From contig CM075651.1 in assembly GCA_037953625.1 (NCBI GenBank), positions 132,956,501 to 133,020,500 on the forward strand: a stretch of DNA of 64,000 nt. The letters run 5' to 3'. The DNA comes from Crotalaria pallida (Eukaryota; Streptophyta; Magnoliopsida; Fabales; Fabaceae). The position numbers and the translations under genes are program-made. This document shows positions 47,726 through 60,282 of the stretch, piece after piece (position 1 is the stretch's first letter; each line of letters starts with the position of its first letter). The notes under the pieces are model-generated. The model saw only the letters and a list, made by a program, of their open reading frames with translations. It did not search any database and had not been told where the DNA came from.

Positions 47726-48639
47726 ACTCAGGAAGTGGAATTTGATGAATAATCAAGCCAAAACCCAGAAATTTGCCATGAATTCATCCTTCTCTTGGTG
47801 GGTTAGGACGTTTCAACATGCATGGCTCTCTAATTTTGCTATATAAGGCCATTAATCAGATCAAAGTTGGGGTTTTTGGGAGTGTGTTGGTGTCAATCTC
47901 TGTTTTAGGGTTCTTGCTGTGTTTCGTTCGATGCTCCTTCTTTGTTAAGAGTTAGATTTCGAGTGATATACCATTACAAAGCTTGAATCAAGGTCTTTGT
48001 ATTGATATAAGGTTTGTGAGTTGAGAGTTCCTGAGCTAGGAGAAATCGATTCATGAAGTTGGAGGTTCAAAACTGTCACAGTTCTGTATTAGGTTTCTAG
48101 AACTGACTTTGAGCTTCGATTTTGGTAAGCTCAAGCTTTCTCTTGTTCTAGACTTGGTTTCCTTTCAAAGTTCATGTTGCATGGTTTTGATAATGACCAT
48201 TTTCCCTAATTTCCATGTCCATTTCATGTCCCAAATTCCTTGATCAATCTACCCTGTCAAAACGGTTCTGGTTTGAGGAGGAGCTTTGGGTGTTTGGTGT
48301 TCTACCTCAAATCTCTGCTCAAATCTTGTTCAAGCACGAACCTAAGGTAAGGGGGGAAGCTTACTATTTTCTAGAATGAGAATAAATATGTTGAGAATGT
48401 AGGATGAGCCACCATGAGGCGTAAGGGCATTAATTTTGGAATAGGATATTGGCATGGAGGCCAAACGGAAATATAACACTTGTTTGAATAAGTTTAATAT
48501 GTTGCAAGTGAACTTATTTGATGCTTAAACCATGCTAATTCTGAGTACATATGAGTTTGATACTTGAAGTTGATGAAATTGTGGTTTTTATGCATAATGA
48601 GGAATGGAAATGAAATCAACAAGTTTCTTGTTAGTTTCA

Positions 48640-49620
48640 GTGTTCAAACATGTTTAGTTTATGGCAATGAAGTTCTGTTTGGAGTTGGTTTGGGTTAAAA
48701 TGAGGTGTGATTGAAAATGGTATTGAAAAACCCTCTTTTTAGTGTATGTTCTGCAGTCAGTAACCGGTTAGTGACTTGCAGTAACCGGTTAAAATTGAAG
48801 AAAAACAATGAAAAAGTCATTTCAATCATCTTTCTTTTAAACCCATCTCAAATAACTTATATTAACCTATCTTAGGGGAACTACATGTATAATATGAGCA
48901 TGGTGATTTAATGAATTGACGGAATATTGTATAATTATCATAATGTTATACATGGAACTTATATGTGATTTATGTATGTCTAATATATAAGTTTTGAATA
49001 CATGAATTTGTGACATGTTGAGCATTGGAACATGTTTATATTAAGGTAATAAAACTCTGTTTATGCCTTGAATTGGATTGGAATTGAGTATTAAAGAATT
49101 TGGTATGTCAAACCCCACTTTTTAGTGCAAATTCTGCAGCCAGTAACCTGCTACTGAGTTGCAGTAACTAGTTACTAGCTGACAGCATTTAGAACAAAAC
49201 AATTTTTGAATTGTTTGAGTGATTCCTATCAAATGTACTCAATTCTAAGTCAAATTTCAGAGGGGCTATCACTGTAATTTAATGACCAAGGTGTTGTTTA
49301 ATTATAGTTGAACTTCGATGAGTTTATGCCTTATTGTTTATGATAACTTCAAAGGGAAGTTTATGGAGTTGTGCTTTGAATTATGACTTAAATCTTTTGA
49401 ATGATATTATGTGTTGAACTTGAGGTATTCTGTTGTGCTAAGACCTTGTTATTGGATTGAGTAGATAATTCAAGAAAAGATTCTTTGAAAATCAATGGTT
49501 TTGTATTCAGGTCTGTAATTCTAACCGGTTAGGTGATGATGTAACCGGTTAGTACCTGAAACTTAAAAATAAAAGTTAAGTTTTTGAGTAAGGATTTGCT
49601 AATACCAATGATTATATTCT
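48640..49620. repeat. Degenerate tandem repeat, about 385-bp unit, three copies
   Basis: Modules align around CTGCAG(T/C)CAGTAACC at 48751 and 49134 (383 bp apart) and a diverged third near 49513. Each carries paired AACCGGTTA-like words and is preceded by similar GAACATGTTTA...CTCTGTTT and TTTTTAGTG segments in the first two. Confidence 0.65.
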
Positions 49621-49755
49621 CTCAATCCAGGTCTATAAGCATATGTTAAATTTAAATTCAAAGGTGAATTTTATGAGTAAAGCCATACCTCAAGATATCA
49701 TTCAGAAGTTGTGTTTTCTAAGTCATGATAATGGAATTAATGGGAACATGACCCT

Positions 49756-50406
49756 GTACTCTAGGAGTACCAAACTGATGCAACCTACTTGATGACACAT
49801 TCTGAGAATGTGGCCATTGTCTGGGACATGGTTTCTTGGACACGTTCTGGGAACTAGATGCACACTCTGGGTGTGGTGCTTGATTTTATTCCAAGTATGG
49901 TTTGCGATACGTTCTGGGAACGTATGTGAGTGTTCTGGGAACACATTGGTATAATAATAGAATTAAAGATAAAAACCAACCTTAATGATTGTGCATTCAT
50001 GCATATAGAATGGAAGATGGGTTGGTAGGAACGTTTATCATATTCTGGGAATATGAGGAGGGTACTCCGGGAGTACCAAATTATAACCTACTTGATGACA
50101 CATTGTAGATATGTGGCCAGTGTCAGGGACCTGGTTTTATACGTTCTGGGAACGTATGTTAGTGTTCTGGGAACACATTGATATGCAACCTACTTGATGA
50201 CACATTATAGATATGTGGCCAGTGTCCGGGACCTGGTTTTTATGTGTTCTTGGAACGTGATGCACATTCTGGGAGTGATGCTTATTATTCCAAGTATGGT
50301 TTGCTACACGTTCTGGGAACGTGATGTACACTCTGGGAGTGATGCTTATTTATCCAAGTATGGTTTGACATTACGTTCTGGGAACGAATGTCAGGGTTCC
50401 GGGAAC
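49756..50406. repeat. Array of about 15 short hairpins with a common core and varying arms
   Basis: Each unit is an inverted repeat around a three-base spacer, usually TGG: for example ATACGTTC-TGG-GAACGTAT (49907-49925 and 50139-50157), CATATTC-TGG-GAATATG (50039-50055), GGTACTC-CGG-GAGTACC (50061-50077), CACATTC-TGA-GAATGTG (49796-49812) and CACGTTC-TGG-GAACGTG (50307-50323). Others: 49756-49770, 49814-49831, 49844-49854, 49861-49875, 49930-49944, 50162-50176, 50329-50341, 50369-50390, 50396-50406. Arms differ from unit to unit but stay complementary. A larger unit (CAACCTACTTGATGACACAT...GGCCAGTGTC.GGGACCTGG) is also repeated at about 49781, 50089 and 50187. Confidence 0.85.
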
Positions 50407-51079
50407 ACAACGGTGTATTGGATGGACGTCCAAGATGGACTGTGTAGTGGCCTCAGTTGTGGATGAAAATCATGCATCATGCCACCTGCATTGAAAGAAT
50501 TATTATGATTAACCGGGTGTGCCCATATGGTTATGCATTCTGATTTGCTACATGATTACTTGTGGATGTTAGTGTTATTCTCATTTGATTATGCGAATAC
50601 GTATAGCTAACCCCCATGCCCTTATTAGGTGTTGATCGTGTATCTAGCTTGAACCAAAGTCAGTTAAGGGAGATGTTCCTTAGGTGCATTCAGAGTATAG
50701 AAAGAGCGGGATGTGAACCCTTCGTGCAGATATCGAGGATCCGACCAGATGGATGCTTGGACAGAGGACCAGTGACCAGCTCTATAACATTTCTATTTTT
50801 AATAGAATTTATATGATACATATTTTGAAATAAGTATTACAAGAGGAATTTAGTTTCATAATAATACTTATTTGGTATCCATGGACTTGTTACACTTGAT
50901 ATATTTTGGGAGTATAATATGATTATTGTACTATGTTTCCGCAAACTCTGATTTTATTAGTCAACTTCATTATTAATCAAGTATTTGTGAAAAGGAATTT
51001 TCAAGGGAAGAGAAAGTTCTTATTTTCAGCTCTTTTTCCAATAATAACAAGTCCAAGTAATCATAAACTTATTACTTTT

Positions 51080-51618
51080 TGTGGTAGACCGACCCTCGGT
51101 CTACCCTAAAACACCCTCGGCCGACCAGAATACTCATGGCCGACCAGAATACTCATTCTGCCAGGTCACACATCTTTGGGCCGAGCGCATGCCATAGGAC
51201 CCATCCTAGCGACTCTGGACCGAGCACAAGGACCTCTTCCCTTAAAGAGTCCAAGCTAAGGGCGCGTGAGCCTAGCTCGCTAACCAGATAAGACTAACCG
51301 CTAACAGGATAAGGATGAATGACTCATCCCTTATCCTATAAAGGGACACGTCAGCCCTACTGGACCTTCGTACAGGCCCATAGGGTACAACACCGCTCCC
51401 CCTATAAATAGTTGTCTCCAGCTAGGGGCTCACGTACGTTCTCTCTCCCTAATCATACACTAGCACACACTCGTGATTAGGGAAACCCTAGTTATCCCAA
51501 CTGGATAGCTAGCATACCAACAAAATCACACAGTAACATCAGACCGTTTTCTAGCTCTTAGGTCTTCCATACCATTGAGCTAGGGGTATACTCTGAACAT
51601 TGTGTCTAGGACACTACA
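51080..51618 (+). repeat. 5' LTR of element IV
   Basis: 539 bp, TGTGGTAG to CACTACA. Differs from the 3' LTR by three transitions and a 19-bp tandem duplication (ACTCATGGCCGACCAGAAT, near 51125-51145). CCTATAAATAG promoter box at about 51411. Confidence 0.95.
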
Positions 51619-51664
51619 TTGGCGCCGTCTGTGGGGAACCATAAACTGCTATTCCCACCCCAAA

Positions 51665-54600
51665 ATGGTAGAGACGAGAGGAAACGCCGCATCGCGTGGC
51701 GCAAACCGCCAAGTAGGGCGAAACCATCAGAGTTTGCAAGAAGGCAGTGGCGACAACGGCAGAGATCTCGATGGGAGAAACCCTCCACATCCCAACATGC
51801 CATCAGTAAGACAAATTCCAGCCCGGAGCCACCACTCCGTTCCAGCTCGCACGCATAGTGGTCCTTACACCGTCCATTCCAGGCAAACAAACCCCCAAAA
51901 CCTAAACCCTCTTAACCCCAATCATGCACAAAACCATGGATCAGGCCGATCCATCGACGCCCGTGTTTCTGGAGATGATAGGGATCACTCCCGTGGTCAA
52001 AGGGAGAGCCAGTTGGAAGAAATCATTAAGCAACAAGCTAAGATCCTAGAACAACAGGGAAAGGCCATCGCCGACCTCCAACAGCTCCATATGCAGGCGG
52101 TGGCCGGAGGGGCGTTAGCAACAACCCCAGCAACTCAGCTGATCCCAACCACCACTCTACCTCCACCACCCCCCATAAACCCAATCCTAGAGGACACATA
52201 TGAAACCGACCACACTGCTCACCCTGGCCATCCCTTCACTCCGAGAATCATGGCATACGAGACACCCTCAGCCTTTCTCGGCCCAACGAGTGTTTCCAAG
52301 TATAACGGGTTAACCGACCCTTTGGAGCATATCTTGTCTTTTGAAGGAGCTATGAACTTTTACGACGGTGGAGACATGATGAAATGCAGAGCTTTTTCCA
52401 TGACTCTACAACCACCCGTCTTAAGGTGGTACTCAGCCTTGCCCAGGAACTCTATTAACTCCTGGGCAGAGATGAAGAGAGTTTTTCTGAACAGGTACAC
52501 CGCTAGTTGCGTCCAGCCGAAGTCCGACCACGCACTAGCAGGCGTTATGCAGCAGACCGAAGAGCCTTTACGGGAATATCTCTCACGCTTCCATTCGGAG
52601 GCAGGGACCGTTCCTAACTTAGAACCAAGCTTTGCAGTCTTTCTCTTCACTCAGGGTCTCCGAAACGGAGATTTCAAAAACTCACTTGTGGGCAAACCGC
52701 CGAGGGATATGGCGGATCTAAGACATCGTTCTACTAAGTTCATAAACTTAGAAGAATTCAGCAAATGGCAAAGAAACAGAGACAGAGGCGAGCGGGGAGA
52801 GCCATCCTCCCAAGGGAGATCAAGAAAAGACGAGAGAAGAGATGACAGAAGGGATGACCGAAGGGAAGATCAAAGGAGGGGACCCCGAGGGGAGAGGAGA
52901 TTTGGACCCCCCCGAGGGAAATTCGAGCAATACACCCCTCTCACAGTTCCAAGAAGCCAAATTCTGCAGGAAACAATGCAGACTGACCTCCGAGCAATAG
53001 AAAGACCACCCCCCTTGAAGAGAAGTCAGCGACAAGATCGCTCCAAATTTTGCTCGTATCATGGTGGGTATGGGCACACGACAGATGAATGCACTTGGCT
53101 CAGGGATGTGATCGAGCAGTTAATCAGGGACGGCAAGTTACAGCAGTATGTCCGGGAAGCACTTGACCGACATACTCGAAGAAGAACTCCATCCCCGGAC
53201 AGGAATGGTCGGTCGTCAACCAGGCAGGCCGATCAAAACACCAACCAACAACAACCAACCAATCAGCAGCGAGTGGCCATGGTAGAGGTTGCCACGACGG
53301 ATCAATCCCCGCAAAACCTACGAGTCAACACCATTGCTGGAGGTTTTGCGGGAGGAGGAGAGAAACGGTCCGACAGAAAGAAATATATCAATCAAGTCCT
53401 TGCAGTTCACAACCATCCAATCCGAAAGAGAGCCACAAAAAGTATTCCCATTAGCTTTTCTGATGATGATCTTGAAGGGGTGATCCCGGGTCATAACGAC
53501 CCTATGGTCATCACTGCTTTGATCGGTAATTACGAGGTTGCCAGGGTATTCGTCGATCAGGGTAGCTCGGCAGATATCATGTTCCTGAACCTTTTTGAAG
53601 CACTAAAGTTAAAAACCTCGGACCTGACCCCTTTCGAGGGAAAGCTGATCAGCTTTACTGGAGATGCAGTGGTTCCCAAGGGACACATCCAGCTGCCAGT
53701 GACCCTTGGGAACCACCCTTCGGCGAGAACCAAGATTATCAAGTTCCTTGTCGTCGATTGCCCTTCAGCATACAATGCCATCCTTGGCAGGACATGCTTG
53801 CAGGCCTTCGGCGCGGTCGTTTCAACTGTCCATCTGGCTATGAAGTTTGAAGGTACTGACAGGACTGTAGTTACCATCCGAGCCGAGCAGGAGAAGGCTC
53901 GACTGTGTTACAATGCCAGTTTGGCAAAGATCAAGATTCCAGAACAAATCCAGCCAAAGTTAAGTTTGAACAAGGGAAGTGTACTCTTGACGGATCTAGA
54001 TGTTCGGTCCGATTTGGATGATTCAAGACCTACCCCTGAAGGAGAGTGGGAGTTCATTGTTTTGGATGAAAAACTGCCAGACAGAAGAGTGAAACTAGGA
54101 ACCAACCTTCCAGAAGAAATACGAGCAGAAATGCTCAAGCTTTTAAAGAAGAATAAAGATCTTTTCGCTTGGACCTCGGCAGACATGCCGGGGATTGATC
54201 CGAACTTGATCTGTCATCGGCTCAGCGTTCATCCGACCGCCAAACCAGTCGCCCAAAAGAAGAGAAGGGTTGGCACCGAAAAGGCGGCAGTGATAGAGCA
54301 AAAGGTATCCGAGCTCCTTTCCGCCGGGTTCATAAGGGAGGTTAGCTACTCGGAATGGCTCTCCAACACCGTTCTGGTCAAGAAATCGAATGGGAAGTGG
54401 CGCATGTGCGTCGACTACACCGATTTGAACAAAGCATGCCTAAAGGACCAGTACCCCCTCCCCATCATCGACAAATTAGTGGACAACTCATCTGGCTACC
54501 AACTCCTATCTTTCATGGATGCATACTCATGATATAACCAAATCCCGATGTACCCTCCTGATCAGGAGAAAACGGCCTTCATCACTGAAAGGGCAACTTA

Positions 54601-57226
54601 CTACTACACGGTAATGCCTTTCGGATTGAAAAACGCTGGCGCAACCTACCAACGTATGATGAACAAGGTCTTCTCGGGAATGATCGGACCTACTCTTGAG
54701 GTGTACATTGATGATATGATAGCTAAGAGTAAGAAGAAGGAGGACCATCCTCGGGACCTCGTGGCTATTTTGGGTAGAATCAGAAAATTTAACATGCGCC
54801 TGAACCCCGATAAGTGTACCTTTGGGGTCCCAGCCGGGACCTTTTTAGGTTTCATGCTCTCGGAGAGGGGGATCGAGGCCAACCCGGAGAAATGTCAAGC
54901 TATTCTGAACATGCACAGCCCATCTAATGTCAAAGAAGTTCAAAGGCTAACTGGTCAGATGGCAGCCCTCTCCAGATTTCTCCCTCAAGTAGCCAAGAAA
55001 GCTTTACCATGGTACCAGTTACTCAGAAAAAACAAGAACTTCCATTGGAACGACTCTTGCGAACAAGCGTTTACAGAGCTCAAGCAATACCTCTCGGCCC
55101 CTCCCGTCCTCACCAGTCCTCGGGAAGGGGAAACTTTGTTTTTGTATTTGTCCGTAAGTGAAACATCTGTTAGCTCGGTCTTGGTCAGAGACGACTCAGG
55201 AACCGAGCGTCCCATCTACTTTGTCAGCAAGGCCCTTCAGGGGCCTGAGATAAGATATTCCAGAATTGAAAAACTCGCCTTTGCTTTGGTGATTGCTGCT
55301 AGGAGACTCCGGCAGTACTTTCAGAACCACCCCGTAGTACTCAGAACAACTCAGCCAATCAGGCAGGTCCTCAACCAACCAGACTTGGCTGGAAGGATGG
55401 TGTCGTGGTCTGTTGAACTATCAGAGTTCGACATCACCTACGAGCCAAGGAAAACTCTCAAGTCCCAGATTTTAGCAGATTTTGTTTCAGAGCTATCAGA
55501 TTCTACTTATTCCAACCCCTCCCAGCCATGGAAAATTTATGTTGATGGCTTCAGCCACAATAAGGGGGCAGGAGCAAGGATAATCCTTGAAAACGCAGCA
55601 GGCATTTGTGTGGAGTACTCCCTCAAGTTCGACTTCCCCACCTCGAACAACCAAGCAGAGTACGAAGCGGTGATAGCCGGCTTGCGCATGGCCCATCAAA
55701 TGGGGGCGTCAGAAATTGAAGTTTTCAGTGATTCCCAGCTAGTTGTATCTCAAGTCAAAGGTGAGTTCCAAGCCAAAGAACCAATCCTTCAGAGATATCT
55801 AGAACAAGTCAAAGCTCTCACAGATCTTTTCCCCCAATTCTCTATCACCCACATCCCTAGGTCTTCTAACAGCCGTGCAGATATCCTGTCAAAGCTCGCC
55901 AGTACTAAAGGACCAGAGAACAACAAAACCCTAGTCCAAGAAACTGTTCACCAGCCGAGTGTTATCTTAGCTGTGTCTTTAACCACCAGCTGGATGGACC
56001 CCATTAAGCAGTATCTCCAGTTCCAAATCCTACCTACCGACTCCTCCCAAGGAAAGAAGATAGTCAGACAAGCGGCTCAATACACCATGGTCGGCAACAT
56101 TTTGTACAAACGGGGAATAGACTCCCCAATGCTAAGGTGTCTGGACCGAGTGGAAGCTGATCTGGTACTGGCGGAGGTTCATGAAGGAATCTCGAGCCAC
56201 CATGTGGGTGCGAAGGCATTGGCTCGCAAAGTGCTCCGAGCGGGCTACTACTGGCCTACACTCCTCAGCGACGCCTCGGAACATGTTAAAAAGTGCGATT
56301 CCTGTCAGCTCCATGGAAAGATTTTTCAACGCCCCCCAACGGAGCTACATTCCATGATTGCGCCATGGCCCTTCTATCAGTGGGGCATGGACATCATAGG
56401 AAAATTCAAAACAGCCCCGGGGCAGCTAAAATTTGTGGTGGTCGCAGTTGATTATTTCACAAAGTGGATTGAGGCCGAGGCATTGGCTACAATCTCCTCC
56501 GCCAAAATTCAGAAGTTCTTTCTCAGACAAGTCATCACCCGTTTCGGTGTCCCACACACCCTGGTCACCGACAACGGTACCCAATTCACTGCTAAGGTTT
56601 TCCAAGAACTTGTCAACCACTTCCATATTACCCACCACTTCTCATCCGTCGAGCATCCGCAAACCAATGGGCAGGCTGAAGCTGCGAATAAAACCATCAT
56701 TGACGGTTTGAAGAAAAGATTGTTGGATGTCGAGGGTTAATGGGCTGACCTCCTTCCCGAGGTATTATGGTCAATCAGAACGATCATACACACCTCAACA
56801 TGAGAAACCCCGTTCCGACTAACCTACGGTTGTGACGCTTTGTTACCTATTGAAACTCGGATCCCTACCTTCCGTATATCCGAGCGACCAATAGAAGTAA
56901 ACAAAGATTTGTTAAAGGAAGAGTTAACCCTCAGCGAGGAAATCTGATCCCTAGCCTCGGACCGAGAGAAAAAAGCTAAGGAAAGACAGTCCCGAGAGTA
57001 CAACAAATGGGTGGTTCCGAGGAGTTTTGCTGTGGGAGACCTGGTCCTTAGACGAGCTGACATTGGACTGAAAAATTCAAGAGAAGGGAAGTTGGCTAAG
57101 AACTGGGAAGGTCCCTACCGAGTGATCTCGAAGACAGGCTCGGGGGCCTACAAACTTGAAACACTAACCAACCAACAGTTGAACAACTCCTGGAACGCCA
57201 CCAAGCTCAAACCATACTATAGCTAA
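51665..57226 (+). pseudogene. Element IV gag-pol polyprotein, one frame with four internal stops
   Basis: 1854 codons from ATG 51665 (MVETRGNAASRG) to the stop ending at 57226. In-frame stops at 54530-54532 (inside the RT SGYNQI motif), 56738-56740, 56801-56803 and 56945-56947; no frameshift. Domains as in element III: gag core (FTPRIMAYETP), zinc knuckle CSYHGGYGHTTDEC, protease DQGSSAD, RT YIDD (about 54704-54715, residue 1014), RNase H, integrase with H..H..C..C (ending in KKCDSCQ) and intact D, D (TDNGTQF, about 56567), E. None of the stops is shared with element III. Inactive as read. Confidence 0.94.
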
Positions 57227-57749
57227 ATGGGAGCCACAACACTGTCTGCAAAGATGAAATTTTATCATTTTAAATTCCTGTCATTTATCTTTAGCATGAT
57301 CTTAATTATCCTTTTTTGTATTTGACTCCTGTTTACAAACGGATCAAGGAAATTCGATGAAGTTTTTTCATACTCTCGTTTAAATTCTTTCATATTCTCT
57401 TACTGTTAACGTACTATCCATTTCCCTCGGCTCGCCACCGAGGCGAACTTGGATGTTTATGCATGACCTTCTAACAAGGACATATAAACTAACAATTGCA
57501 AGTACTTTAATAAGATGCCCGGCCAAAAACTAAAAACAGTTTCGTAGTGCCGAGGACCGAGGATCCCACCTAGGCCATAGGTCGGAGATTCGAAATCTAA
57601 AACAACAGTTTATAACGAGATAAAACACAATACTAGATCATAAAGAACAGAATAAGATTCGCTTCTTACAAGAACAATGTTGCAAAATCTAAACAAGTTC
57701 AAATTACAAAATTACACAGCAAAATACAGCAAAATACATCTCCAGGGAG
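57227..57749. other. Convergent spacer of element IV
   Basis: 523 bp between the convergent stops, AT-rich, homologous to 37520-38105. It contains a GGCTCGCCACCGAGGCGAAC stretch shared with element III. No gene. Confidence 0.7.
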
Positions 57750-60282
57750 TTAATCCTCGTCTTCGGACAAGGCAATGGATGACCCATAAAAGTCTTCTTC
57801 ACTTTGTTCCAACTCCAGGGGGTTCGGCAGGTTAGGTGCTGATAAATCCACTTCAGCATCATCACGATAATCGATCATCCGATCACCATCAACCCCATAA
57901 TATGGGCTAGTCCCAACCACTCGGATTCCAGGGTTCAAGAGCATTAACTGTTTCACAGCATTCACAAAAGAGTCGACAGCACCATGATCCCAGTTGAAGT
58001 GGTTCTTGCAAGCCAGTACCTTATGCTTCAAAGCTTTCCGACGAGTTTTGATCAACTCCCTCTGCACTTCGCCCAGTTCCCCTTGTAACCTAGTCACTTC
58101 CGCCTCCGAACTCGTCAAACGACTAGCAACACCTTCCAGCTCGTTAACCCTTTGACAAGCTTCAGTCAGCTTCGCCTGGGCCGCCTGCAGCAACCTTCCT
58201 TTCTCAGCATCCTTTCCAACCGTATCCTCCAGAGCCTTTAGAGCAGTCTCCCGAGCTCTCTCCGAAGCGTCAAATCTTCTTTGAAGCTCGGCATTTGCCT
58301 CCGTTAGAGCTCGGAGATTTGCCTCACTTTCCCTCACTTGACTTAGCAGATTTTTAGTTTCAGCAGCAGCAGCTTTCCTCTTCTCTTTCTCAGCCGATGA
58401 GAGGGTGGCACTGATGTCTTCAGCATTTTTGCCTAAATGAAACATATAGCTGGCGGCCCTCAGCATGTTTCGGCCCAAAAGGTCACAATGGCACCTTAAG
58501 GTGCTTGCCGTCTGATCCGACAACCTTTTTTCATCGTTCGGCGTATAAACCAAGCCGATGAATTTCTCATTTAGCTTCCTAGCCCAAACACTCTCCTCGT
58601 CCGGGTCAAACATATCGAACCACAGATTGGTCCTTTGAAGGTCGGCGACCTTCGTCTTCACCACCTCCACAGCCTTACCCTTGCCTTTATCCAACTTAGC
58701 CCTTTTGGCAAGAGGCACCCGATCCTCTTCATCCTCCTTTCCTTCCACTTGCACCAGCGGGATTCCAGTAGCTATTCCCCCCCCCCTTTGTCGATGAAGG
58801 ATGAACAACCTGCACCACCTCGACCTCGGAGGGACAAGTTTCGGCGACAGTCACCGAGCGAGTGGCTTCCGAGGACATGTCTCCACTCCGAGAACCACTT
58901 GACCCAGCAGCCGCCTTTGCTTTAGCAAGCTCCTTTATACGAGCAACAGCCTTGTTTTCCTTTGCCATTTTTTCTGCAAAACCAAGAATCCAAGTGTTAA
59001 AAAATAATAATAATAATTAAGTAAATAAATATATATATGTACCAAGCTCGGCTTTTATAAGCTCCTGGGGAAAAAGAATGATCTTCTTGATATCTACTGG
59101 ACCATTCCGTCTAAGATAGGAAAAGAAGGTATCACAAGTGATCCTCTCGGCTACAGATAGCTCGGACTCATATTGATACTGATAAAGTTTGGGGTTGCGG
59201 TTAAAAAATTCGGGCGACCAAGACAACGGAAACCGAGGCTGATCACCCTCCATAAACCAACAGTCCCCATTTCCGACGAATTGATACTTAAAGTATAAAG
59301 GCTTAAAAGTCTTCCATGAATCTGTGAATTTATCAAAGAGGGCATGTCCGTTGCGTGCTTTCAACGACACCCACAATCTCTGGCGCGACCCCTTCTCAAA
59401 GATGTTCACTTGCGGTATATACAACCACAGAAACGCTCGGAGCGAGCAAGTCAACTTTTGAGCTTCGCAAAACTTTTGAAAGGCTCGGATGAAGGCCCAA
59501 CCGCTAGGATGTAGTTGAGTAGGAGCCAAGCGTAACCGACGCAACAGCTCTATTTCTATTTCAGTAAAGGGCAACTTCACCCCCATCCGAATGACAACTT
59601 CTTCATACATGAAAAACTCTTTGCGATCCGCGGCGATCGCCGTACACACTCGGTCGTTGGCTGCCGGTGAGCTTATTGCATAAGACGTCCCAGTTTTATC
59701 CGTGGGGCAGGGGAGTATGTGGGCTCGGATATGACTTAGATTACTGTTGACCAAAGCCGACGGGGTTCCAAGCACCTCCAAGTCAACCCAGTCATAATCT
59801 CCAGAGTTCGGAGGCACAAGGAACTCCTGAGGATGTGTGACGCACCTTCGAACCATACCTGGGGAAAGGGAATACTCGGCGTCAGAATCTATAAAATCAA
59901 GATTTTTAAACAACCTAGCCCTAGGTTTATTAGTCCTATAGCCGAGCCTGCTACACCTTCCCCTAACCCTAACAGCTTTTCCCCAGAAGGGTTTCTCCCA
60001 GGAACGGTTCGAAGGGCGGCGGGATAGTTGGGCCCGCTCTTCCGCCGCTTGATACAACAGTTTCCTATTTTCCTCCTCCTCGGAGTTTCGAGGGTAATCT
60101 ACTGATAATGGTACTTCCGCCATCGGATCTACCATGCGATGGCGGAAGGGTGAGGGCAGGAAGTCCAGCACTTCCAGATCGGAAGACGAAGAAGAAGAAG
60201 AAGAAGAAGAGGAAGAATCCTCAAGATCACTCAAACCCAGAATCCTAAACCACTCCTCGAACTGAAGCCAATTAATACTCAT
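57750..60282 (-). pseudogene. Convergent gene of element IV, frameshifted in a ten-base C/G run
   Basis: Exon 1 60282-59043 begins MSINWLQFEEWFRILG, has a 12-Ser run and the PF04195-like blocks APTQLHPSGWAFIRAF and WVSLKARN, and is open throughout. The intron is 69 bp (59042-58974, GT-AG). Exon 2 58973-57750 starts just before MAKENK. A run of ten C (58777-58786; G on the coding strand) shifts the frame relative to the element III copy. Beyond it the frame is open: basic segment, then a long Ala/Glu/Lys/Arg coiled coil (about 58480-58000), ending SSIALSEDED. If the run is a sequencing error the gene would be intact, about 820 residues. Function unknown. Confidence 0.82.

Larger units (their letters stand above)
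47726..51074. other. 3.3-kb non-coding region, possibly part of a long LTR
   Basis: No convincing ORF. A CTATATAAGG box at about 47838 is followed by a leader-like stretch. Two repeat systems lie inside (listed separately). If element IV (51080-61476) is removed, the sequence continues to GGAGTGTTACA at 61506-61516, which resembles the right end of long Del/Tekay-type LTRs. I could not find the matching left end, so this is only a suggestion. Confidence 0.4.

Noticed and set aside
49756..50406. CRISPR-like or direct-repeat array
   Set aside because: Units are self-complementary with varying arms and irregular spacing, in a plant nuclear context; no spacers or cas genes.
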